DNA from: Bolinopsis microptera
Lineage: Eukaryota; Ctenophora; Tentaculata; Lobata; Bolinopsidae
Length of the DNA stretch: 64,000 nucleotides
Assembly (NCBI RefSeq): GCF_026151205.1
Contig: NC_087084.1
Location: forward strand, 15,266,322-15,330,321
Direction: 5' to 3'
This document shows positions 54,156 through 64,000 of the stretch, in pieces. Under the pieces are notes generated by a model that saw only the letters and a list, made by a program, of their open reading frames with translations, made no database searches and was not told where the DNA came from. Every line of letters begins with the position of its first letter. Position 1 is the stretch's first letter. Both the position numbers and the translations under genes were made by a program.

Positions 54156-54305
54156 TCAACGTGCCATGTTGAACAACTCTTGATTCTGAACAAATTCTGA
54201 ATGCAACTCCAAGAAGTCCTCTGCAATTAACCAGATTTTCTCATAAATATCATGACATTCTTCAACACTGGCCTTGAGAGCTTTCAGCTCATTTAATGAA
54301 CGAGT
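54156..54305 (-). pseudogene. Decayed helical coding fragment
   Basis: Open frame TRSLNELKALKASVEECHD..YEKIWLIAEDFLELHSEF, ending at TGA. A -1/+2 shift continues as LMSELETLMAKQTAVKTATS down to about 54,060. The composition looks like a real amphipathic or coiled-coil protein, not random AT-rich frame. Identity unknown; it may be the gag-like part of a retroelement or a decayed host exon. Confidence 0.35.
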
Positions 54306-54309
54306 TTAA

Positions 54310-56080
54310 AAACCCATTTGGTAAAAGAATTCAGATCCATAGATGAGTGAGAATTAGGTAGGAGAAAATGGCGGTGAGGGAGAGAAATGGCGAAGTCAAT
54401 ACAGTATGCCCAGAAGTAGATGCGTTGCCGTAGATACAAACGGTCACGTCATAGTCTCTCTAGTCCTTTGACATTGGACACTAAAATTATTTGTTATATA
54501 GTAGTGTTTGAAAGTATTAAAAACTGAACAACAATTTTATACGAGATATCACTCGTATGACTTTAGAAAGAAGAACAAAAAGCCCAAAAATAATATTGTT
54601 TACCAGTATCACTTTTTTCTTCCGAAAAAACACAATTAATTGAATTGCGTGAAATATAGCTTTTGCGAAATATATAAATATTTTGCATGCTTCGCATCGT
54701 CAAGATTGTTGTTTTGCAACGAAAGAGTTGACTTCGTTGATCAATTTTTTGTTGGTAGTTTATAACCAACCAAGGACGCGCGCCGATTGGACTCGTCCAC
54801 TGGTAATATTAAAATCAAATATTTTACAAGTAATCGCCCGTTAAATTTTTGTCGAAAATGGAAAACAAATTTTTATGGAAAACAAATTAAATTTTTGTAA
54901 ATATTAATAAACAATCAAAACATAACAAACATAAAATAACGCCACGCGTTTGTTTGACTTGCCTCAGTAAGGTGAATTATTTACGCTGAAGGCCCTGCGC
55001 AGTTTACAGAACTTAAGCTGCACTCAGTCATTAGGACCTGTGACGCCAAAATTACTTTAAAGTTTCGAGAAATCATACATCCCTACGTGTTACTCATGCT
55101 TTTGATTATAAGAGTGCTGTTGTCAGTATTCATTCATTCAACCTTAAACGTTTAAATCTGTATATTTAGAAACTCACCTATTGATTTAAACAACGAAGCA
55201 GAACGTAAGCATTGGAACAATAAACCGCCTACATACCAAGGACCGCCCAGTTGCCGCATTGACTTTCCCGGATCCGTTTTTTACCGAAAGGCTTATCCAA
55301 CCACCAGTTACTCATGCTGCATGTATATGTCTGATATATTTGTACCTTATCTCCTAGCAAGCAATCTGTAACTGGAGAAGTGTCGTAATTATTATAGCAA
55401 GAGCCAGCCAACCTCCGTCATTATAATCTGTTGTAATGCCAGTTCGTTTATAAAATCTAATCATATAATAAGATTGATCCATTAGTCTTAAGATGAACGG
55501 ATACATAAGCACGATCGTTATTAAAATCCCGAATGGATGAATTAATCAATTTAATGATCCCTTTCAACACAACTAAACAAACAAACAAATGCTTGCTCAC
55601 CAGTGGTGACGCAATCGTAGGGCATGCAGTGGTATCAGATAACTCTCACCCCGACTACGGCGTCGAAATTATCAAATTAATGCATGGGATCAGGTTTGTT
55701 TGGCGCCATACTGGACACATTTTAAATTTAAATATATGTTTTTGTAGAAATTAGTGTCTCTACTGCAGTATAGCTTAACTGCGGCAAGCAACGACCCACT
55801 CGGCTGGGACGAAAATACCAGAGTCCCAATCACAGAAGTTAACCAAAAATAAAAACAACAAACGCTATCGACAAGATCTGCCACCATCAACCCTATAATC
55901 ACACTTATTAGAACGTTCCCCTACACTGTGGCCAACAAAATGATTCATCAGACAAAATTACTATACACTACGACGATAGTAATGCTAATAACTAAGAAGC
56001 TCTGTCTTGAAATAGAAAACGAAATAGATAGGTTCCACCACACTGTAAACACCATTTGACTCTTCGTGCGAAGTTATTAC
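54310..56080. other. AT-rich sequence with one dispersed repeat copy
   Basis: Contains the GACGCGCGCCGA repeat at 54,757-54,845. No gene supported. Confidence 0.45.
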
Positions 56081-56089
56081 AATAAAAGA

Positions 56090-58240
56090 TAATTTTGCTT
56101 GCAAACATCTTAAACTCCTAGAACCACTAAACGTAACACATAACAACCCTTGGATCACCCAGGGCCTCATTAACTCCATCGAGACAAGAAGCTAGGTTGT
56201 ATTTTCGAATGAAGAATGACTTGTTACAGTAAAACTACCTGATGGGGAACCAACAAGCACATATACTACAATGAATATCGACAAGTTTCACAAGAGCACA
56301 ATAAAGATGAAAAGTCTCTGTTCCTATACTCAAAAAATTCGATAAGACAGCATAACTCAAAATAGACCCTGGGAAATTATTAAATGAACCCGTGCCAAAA
56401 ATATATCTAATGTAAAGACGATTTTAGGTCATAGAAGGCCAGAGAGTTACTTGCAGACAATAATTGCTAACAAATTCCTGTGAATATTAACATCTCTTGC
56501 AAGTAATCTCAATTAAAATGTACTGTCAAACAATAGTATTTCCTCTGGAACATCGAATCATTTGCTCATTTATGTCTAATTCGGTATCTGACACCATATA
56601 CCGGAAGAAACTAATGAAGAAGAAATTAATAGAGGGATGATCCGAGTATTTACAAAATGGTAAGCCATTGACATACCTGTAGTTGTTGTAAAAACCGGCA
56701 AAACTCATGCAGTACTTTGGCTAGAGCATTACAACACATGTATACAAGATGGTACTTTCCCAAAGTATTTTTCAAACCTAGGTTAAAGTTATTCCTATTT
56801 ACCAAGAAAGACATAAAGAATGCATTTAAAATTATCTGGCCTGTTTTCCAATATTACCATTATTTGGAAAGATCTACGAGAAGGTTATTTATAAACGCCT
56901 CTATACTATTCCTTCACATCTAAAGTAGTCCTAACAGACTCACAGTTTTGGATTAAGAAAAGGCCATTCTACCAACCATGCCTCTACACAAATCTATTTT
57001 AGACCTCCGTTACTCTAAGTCACTGTGCAAGCACTAAACATTTACCTAGTGATATTCATTGACTTGAGCAAAGCCTTCGACACCCTTGATCACGAATTCT
57101 TTTATGCAAATTAAATCCTAACGGTAATTAGGGGCACAGCACTTACCTTACTAAAAATCTATTTAGACTAACAGAAAGCAGTATGTTATTATACTATGTC
57201 CCATCAGAAACAATGGACAGGAACTGTTGGAGTACCACAAGGGTCAAATCTAGGCCGTTACTCTTCCTATGGAATAGAACCGATATAGTAAACTGCTTTC
57301 AGACAGTGAGATGAAAATTGTACTTGTATGCTGATTACCCTAATATCTCAGATCAGGACCATCTAAGAAGCACAGACGAATAAAGCCAACTTAGTACTTA
57401 AACATGTCTCGATTACATAAATTAAATCTACTTCATATCAATAAGTCCCAAATGCTGCTACATCCATTTTAAAACCTGCCTCTGAATATGATGACACCTG
57501 TCACGTACCAACCATAAGCTAACCTGCTGAGATGATCGAGATCCAGTATTCATCTTATGGAAAGGTTATTACAAAGTCAAGATATACCAAATTCTAGGTG
57601 TTGTTATAGATATGTAACTAAGACGGATTGCCACAGCAACTACATCCGTAAAAAAACTGCGACTATGACTGGGCAATCTGCAGAATACGGCCTCGATACC
57701 TTTCTGAACTATATTTGAAAATATATAATGCTCTTTTGAATCACTCTCAGTTCCGGTTAAGTGTGTGGGTGTTTGTCCTCACAGAACGTCCAATGATAGT
57801 CCTTTTAATCACACAGAAGCACTGTATAGAGGATCCTTTTTGGCGACCTGACGACATAAATAGATAAACCATCAACATGTGCACCTACTCGAACCGAACG
57901 GTAAGCAAAAACTAGACCCTAAAACACCTTTGAAAAGGAACATACAAAACCCATTTTTTATAGATTAAAAATACTTCGGCTCAAGAACTTTAACAATATA
58001 ATCACTGCATTCTTAGAATTTTCTAAGATTATCAAGTACCACTGCCATACTCCTTTAGAACTATCAACATTTCAAACCTTGCAATCGAGTCTCACGGTTA
58101 TACTCCTAAATAAATCAAATACCATTTTGTTTAATGCAGCCAAGCTTTGGAACGCTGTCATATAAAAATTTAAATTCAAAGCAATTTCATAGAAACGTCC
58201 ATTAGCTTGATAAAACAGAAACAAAAGCACTATTAATACA
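56090..58240 (+). pseudogene. Decayed CR1/L2-type LINE on the plus strand
   Basis: Shifting frames give NNPWITQGLINSIETRS (~56,130), FGLRKGHSTNHAST (~56,950), VIFIDLSKAFDTLDHE (~57,050-57,097), GTVGVPQGSNLG (~57,210) and a degraded YADY (~57,330) in place of YADD. This is the endonuclease-RT linker followed by the RT palm of a CR1/L2-like element. Many stops and frameshifts; not functional. Confidence 0.72.
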
Positions 58241-58940
58241 AGCACAGGCAGCTGACTTAAAAGTACTTAGGGACTGCCAAGACAATTTAAATTGCAGTAA
58301 TCAAAGACTAAATTCACCGGCGCACACTTACTATTTACTATGCAAGATTGTAATATAGACAAAAATCTTTCAGAATCGATTTTGGGCGCTTTATAACCAT
58401 CTGTTGGTGAGAATCCCTTGACAGGTTTACTGGTTATCTTCCAGGCTCATGACTGTCGCATTGCACTTTTGTGGCGAGCGCAGATAGTGTCTAAAAAAGA
58501 ATCTTGTGCCTACGAGGGGACATCGCAATGCAGGGTGGGCTATGAATACACCAGATTAACTCACGAGGCAACTTCGCAAAAGCCATGGTGGCCTTGAAGT
58601 AACGCCAGCTCCTCGGGTTACTATAGAAGCCGACAGCGCTATGGGCCCCCCTTATGTACCAGATCGAACCGCAACGATCGACTAACGCCCCCAGATAAAC
58701 AAAGATTGGCCGCAGTCATAAACGGAGCGGTGCGGCACAGAACGCTTCCCGCTATACCAATAACACTCACCTGACTCCACGAGACACAAACCTCGACCCG
58801 CGTTGGCGGTATTTCGATCATGACAGCCAAACGATTAAACCACTTGTTAATTAAAGCCGTTTCTGCTTGCCATTCTCTACCTTAATAGAACCCCCCTGGT
58901 TATTGCTGCCCCCCTGTTTGCAATTTGCCGCCCCCTCGGA
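58241..58940. other. GC-richer unique stretch, no gene seen
   Basis: 58,430-58,850 is notably richer in G and C than its surroundings, without an open frame longer than about 60 residues. May be untranslated sequence of a retroelement. Confidence 0.35.
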
Positions 58941-58944
58941 AGTG

Positions 58945-59460
58945 TAAATGGGGAGTACGCTACAATGTGGGAGTGTAATGGGAGTATCGCTACAAATGGG
59001 AGTGTAATGGAGTATCGCTACAATGTGGGATTAATGGGCGTACGCCACAATATGGGAGTGTAATGGGAAGTTATCGGCTACAATGTGGTAGTGGAAATGG
59101 AGTATCGCTACAATATTGGAGTGTAATGGGAGTATCTGCTACAATAGGAAGTGTAATGGAGTATCGCTCCAATGTGGGAGTGTAATGGGAGTATCGCTAC
59201 AAGTTGGGAGTATAATGGAGAATCGCTACAGATATGGTAGTGTAATGGAGTATCGCTACAATGTGGGAGTGAAATTGGGAAGTACGCTACAATATGGTAA
59301 GAGTAAGGAGTATCGCTACATTGTTGAGTGTTATGTGGAGTAACGCAACAATGTGGGAGTTGTTATGGGAGGATCGCTACATTAGTTGGGAGTGATAATT
59401 GTGAGCATCGCTACATAGTGGTCGTGCATATGGGAGTACCTACATTGTGGGAGTGTTATG
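58945..59460. repeat. Degenerate ~30-bp tandem array
   Basis: Units like GGGAGTGTAATGGGAGTATC then GCTACAATGT, about 16 copies. They differ mostly by single-base insertions and deletions rather than substitutions, unlike the other arrays in the window. Confidence 0.85.
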
Positions 59461-60020
59461 GGATTAAGTAAGAAGTTTCCACACCAGTTACCACACCAAA
59501 CGGTGTAATGTGAGTAATGGCATAAATGGAACTCTCTGATTCAGAACCTTATTCCGGTGTCGTACAGAATATGAATCCTGCTCCTGTTTTATTTCTGTGA
59601 CTGAGTGAGAGTCCACATCACGTGACGTTCAACAAACCCCACGTTTTAGCTTCAGCCCCAAAAGCAATATATCAATACAGTTTCCCCACCACCTAACACA
59701 CAATCCAAACGAGTAGCACACCCGCAACTCCATTACAACTACGTCTCACCAAGCTCAAGATCCCAGCATTACTCAGCACGGGCGTCATCCTTTCATGGTG
59801 TTTGAGCGCCAGGGTAACCACCCAGCACTTACCCCAATAGGTACCAAGTTAGTAAAATCACCGGAGGTGCAGAAACGCCCGATTCGGCTGATACCTTGCA
59901 GTATTATCATCCAGTGGCCCTGAGGGAAGGGCCGGAATGCAGATGGATGGACTCCAGTAGGAACGCTCCCCAAGTGGAGGGCCCGACCTCTATATTAACG
60001 GTGGTCCAGTGGTTCGCGAC

Positions 60021-60037
60021 AAAAAAAAAAAAAAAAA

Positions 60038-60078
<41 letters not shown>
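60021..60078 (+). repeat. Poly(A) tract, possible retroposon tail
   Basis: About 57 A with one C, directly after GTGGTCCAGTGGTTCGCGAC. It could be the 3' tail of a retroposed RNA lying in about 59,480-60,020, but no source gene or target duplication was identified. Confidence 0.6.
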
Positions 60079-60079
<1 letters not shown>

Positions 60080-60559
60080 ATCTGTTGTAATGTTTTTAGA
60101 TACAAATAATCTAAATTTAAAAATTTTTTATCGTAAATAAAATTAATTGGCATGATATTTATAATTTATTTCGGTAGTTTATCTGGTATTGATATTGATT
60201 AGTTGATATTGTAATTCTTGAACGAAGCTAACTCTAGACATAGTTAATACTACTTTCTTTTAAGAAAGGTACTTGGAGAATAAACGAGACCAAGTTTTGC
60301 TTAAATTTCAATCCAACCAAGAACTCAGGAGCAAAGGATGGGCGTAACTTTTATGGGTCTGCCACTCTCCGATCCTGTAATCACCCTGGATTCTTCTCGA
60401 CGTATCTTTGTAAAAGGTATATAACCTTCTAGTCAATACTCTTGCTACTCAAGTCCCCTAAGATATCTGATCTTAAAGTTTCGAGCTAGTTAAATATATA
60501 AAATATACTTTTGTCTGCTTAATTGATACTAATAAAAATTGTTGTTTTTTCTTAAAATG

Positions 60560-61200
60560 TTGATTTCTTCTTATTTAGACATCCCATATTAGCTTTTCGT
60601 CAATAATAACACCTAAAACGTGGTCTCTCTAACTTGCTTATTACCGTATATCAAGTTATATATATTCTGATTCGTTAACCTTGCCTCATTATCATAGCTG
60701 TACGAACCGGATTGAAGTGAATGTACAGCATTTCTTTATATTTATATGTAATAGATTGCATTTCATGTACTGGTGTACAAACGGAGAATTCGTTTGCTCT
60801 TTCATACAGTTTTTTTTCTACATTCCATCACATACGAATATGTTTGTGTACATCTGCAAATAGTTGAACTTGCCCAGATCAGTTGTTCTAAATAAGTCGT
60901 TAACATAATTATAAATAGCAATGGTCCGAACAAAGCCTTGAGGAACTCAAAGATAACACAGCTTAGTCAGACTCTTCGCACCGAGTACAAGAAGACAATT
61001 GAAACTATTATGTCGATTTTTGAGATAACTAGCGATGAGTCCTATGCGTTTTCCACGTATTAATAGTTGTCTAGTTATTAAATATTTTTTCATGTATACG
61101 TGTCAAACGCTTTAGATTAATCATAAATATTCCAGTACATGCCTTTTTTGCTAAGACAGGATTCTATGAGTAATTCACGTGGAGTTGAGGGCAATGGGCT
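60560..61200 (-). pseudogene. Decayed LINE reverse transcriptase, minus strand
   Basis: From high to low coordinate: LIASYLKNRHNSF (~61,020), VPQGFV (~60,940, from VPQGSV), YNYVNDLFRTTDLGKFN (~60,900), and VLGVIIDEKLIWDV (~60,590). These are RT palm and thumb motifs of a CR1-like element, broken by stops and frameshifts. Confidence 0.65.
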
Positions 61201-64000
61201 TCAACTGATGCAAAATAATTACCGACTGTAAATCTTTGATCTTGTAGGTATAACATACCAAGGACGCGCGCAGATGTGGACTCGCAGCGGTAATAAAGGG
61301 AAAATGAACAAATATTTTACAGTACACCCTGTTAAGACTTATACTTATCCGACTCGACTAAGACTTAGGGCGGCTTCAACGTCCGAACAAGATAGTGTTT
61401 TCCAAATCTGTCTATCCAGCATGAATTTTGTTATTATCCTAATTCTCATGCTGACGTCAAGCTCCGTGTCCTTCCGAAGGAGTCAATTGGTAGTTTATAA
61501 CCTACCAGGACGCGCGCCGATTTGACCTCTCATTTTGGAACAAATATTGTAGCGCATGCCTACTGGGTCGTGCGCGCATCAATAATGCTTCTCGCAACCA
61601 CAATCTAAGCAGATTCGGCGAAATGCGAAGGATTGACATCGTCACTCAAGAACAAATATTTGATAATGATTTCGTATCAAATATAAAAGATATTTTCACG
61701 CATCGTCGGCGCGCGCTTCACGCGTACAAAAAGTGGCATGCAACGTAGGTCAACAAATATTTTACGAGTGAACACCCTTACATGTCAATAGATGTAAGTG
61801 GGGGGGGGGGGGGGCATGATAGTACTTCCCCTTCTACGATGTCCCTGTGAAGGGTGTCCCGAAAGAAAATTAATGACTGCAGAAGTTTCACATACCATGT
61901 GCCTACCAGCGGACTGCTGACGCGCTTGTTTCGACGAAGTAGGATAGGCACATACAATCCGCACACATAGATGGTACGTGTGCGCAGCGCGCATGCTGAC
62001 AATAGCTCCGTATTTAAAACCCCGGGTGCACTAACATCGTGTCGATGATTGGTATCTAATGTTGAGTTATGTCTTATTCCAAGAAGTTTTTAAGACGATG
62101 AAATCCAGAAATACAGAATTGTGGTACAATAAAGAATTAGAATTTTAAAAATCCTACTATTGAAATACAATTTTGAATTACAACAAGATTACATAAAAAT
62201 ATAAGTAATTCATTTGTATATTATAAAGAAACTAAAAAGCCCGGTCACACAAATGAATCTAATAGTATTCCTATTTTGTCCTTTTTATCGCATCAAAAAA
62301 GAGGTGTCCACTACGCGAGATAATACACCTTAAAAAATAGCTCGCAATGAACCAACTTAATTTACCACTACGAAAAATACGCGACAAAACCGTGATAAAA
62401 TGTCGGTTTTAACACGTTTCACGTGGTCTGTCGTACATGTACAAAGATAATTCTAGAAATTATAGTAAGGATAGTTTTACAATTTGAATTGTATGTAAAT
62501 AATTTCAAATGATTCTGTCATAATCAAAAAACAATTCAGTACATAAAAAATATATGTACTAAATAACTAAAGAAAATTTCATAGAAAGATTACGAAGATT
62601 ACAGATTGAAAGTATACATGATACCGAGATTACATCACACTTCGTGATCCGCAAGATACGGATTCATTTGCATAACATAATAACATATAACAATCCGTGA
62701 CCGATCAACCAATCAACGGCCGCAACAATCACTTCGCGATCATAAGAAATAGTTAGAACTTTTCAGTCCCAACTTTGAACTTCGTGATCATAGAAACAGG
62801 TTCGATCTTGCAGTCCCTACATTGCGAACCTTTCGTAATCATTAGAGAATACGGGTTCATCCTGCAGCCCACCTCGACCGGATGCTGAAAAAGTACAAAT
62901 GTTGTCATTACATTTTTAACTCATCTTAAATGTAAATCTACTAATCTGTTACGTAAACCAGCAAATGGATATATTTCAGCCCCATCACTTGATCGTGCTA
63001 ATATTTAATATCGTAAGATAACATTTTGTCTTTACTACTGCCACGATCGGAGGAAACTCGGTAATAGGGGAGAATAGTGGAACAAAAAAGTATTTTTCAC
63101 AATAAATGTATTTACATTTAATTGCGGTTGTGGAGTATAGTTTAAACATTGACACTGAAATATGCGAGAGATACTCTTTAGTGCTAAGTAAGGACATAGA
63201 ATGTCTCGGTTGACAGGAGCGACTAGTGTGGCCATGATGTCGCTGAAGACAATTTACAACAAGTATTTTTGAAAGCTCCTCTAATAAAATCCTTTCATAT
63301 CACTTGTAATGTTTTAATATCCCCTGCCTAGGTTAGTGTGAGTGTTGCAGTGCATGTGCGACCCGGTCGATTGTGTCCGCTCCTACGCTACCACGTCTTA
63401 ATCTCGGTTTACCGTGCAACTGCAAGGCATAAGCAGAAGATTTTCTATTTACCAAAGTTAGCTACTAGACTATCAAAGAAAGCTGGTAGTATCAAGTATT
63501 TAAGTTTGGCAACATACAGCATAACGAATATAGGTAGCAAGTTGTGAGATGTGCTTCAGTGAGCGAACTTAAAGTCAACTACGACGTCGTCAGATTGTGA
63601 AGTCAGCGAAGCTACATTTACCGACTCAAATCCGACCTACTAAAAAGTAAGGGCAGTAAAAGGCTGATTTGATGGGTTCTATTCTGTAACAAATACGAAC
63701 TAAGAGGTTTGTCTACAGGAAGGGTTTGTCCATAGGACCCCGGAACCACAAAAAAAAACCGTCCACTGAAACTTTTGGGCCAAAATTTTTTATAGTCTTT
63801 GTACTCCTAGGAACCCATACGCCACCACCCCTAATATGGATTATTCGCTCCCGAAGGTCTGAGATCTCCCAAGGGGTGAAAATGACCACAATGGCCACAT
63901 TATGGCAGGCGAATTGATAGTTTCAGAACGAGTTGGAGCTGTTAATTTTCGAAATAAATGGAATTTTTCGAATTTTGCACAATGTTTATTGAAATTTCGT
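61201..64000. other. Repeat copies and unique sequence, no gene seen
   Basis: Two GACGCGCGCCGA repeat copies (61,249-61,335 and 61,493-61,560), a related CATCGTCGGCGCGCGC segment near 61,700, a 14-base G run at 61,801, and TTCGTGATC words at 62,640-62,840. Small frames are unsupported. Confidence 0.45.

Noticed and set aside
59896-60090. 64-residue frame ending in a poly-lysine run
   Set aside because: The lysines are a poly(A) tract; no domain in the rest.

Overview
The window is nuclear DNA from an invertebrate animal. Protein-coding parts are split by GT-AG introns, and there are rhodopsin-type GPCR exons, P4-ATPase exons, several kinds of non-LTR retrotransposon, DNA transposons with target-site duplications, tRNA-derived repeats and very abundant mini- and microsatellites. 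The species cannot be fixed from the sequence; an early-branching animal such as a cnidarian is a guess. There are no bacterial operons, rRNA genes or CRISPR arrays. Region 1 (1-11.9 kb) is mostly repeats: polypyrimidine and CT tracts, a 15-bp minisatellite, a 2.7-kb hAT-like non-autonomous element (14-bp terminal repeats, 8-bp duplication) filled with a 256-bp tandem array, short tandem E-box/CRE units, a C-rich tract, 60-bp and 48-bp minisatellites, and a 5'-truncated CR1/L2-type LINE inside the 48-bp array. Region 2 (11.9-44.4 kb) is one gene locus. A class A GPCR begins at 12,014 and can be spliced by eye from five exons to about 582 residues. Only the first copy has exons 1-2 (TM1, TM2). 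Exons 3-5 (TM3 to TM7) occur four times in tandem at about 6.1-kb spacing. Between consecutive copies, on the opposite strand, lie three exons of an ATP11-like P4-ATPase (phospholipid flippase). Intron 4 of copy 1 has taken two insertions absent from copies 2-4. One is a 6.66-kb giant palindromic element with about 2.77-kb inverted arms, each carrying the same 229-residue C2H2 zinc-finger ORF. The other is a compact 3.2-kb RTE-like LINE with an intact 1,034-residue endonuclease-reverse transcriptase. Region 3 (44.4-64 kb) starts at an abrupt end of the tandem array, next to a 78-bp imperfect foldback. It holds decayed material: a broken LINE ORF1, three frameshifted LINE reverse-transcriptase relics, a truncated IFT27-like small-GTPase fragment, a dispersed GACGCGCGCCGA repeat family, a degenerate ~30-bp tandem array and a long poly(A). 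No intact cellular gene is supported there. The most distinctive features are the palindromic zinc-finger element, the one-head/four-tails GPCR locus, the duplicated decoy splice acceptors before exon 3, and a 15-bp satellite that appears in sense in intron 4 and in antisense inside coding exon 5.
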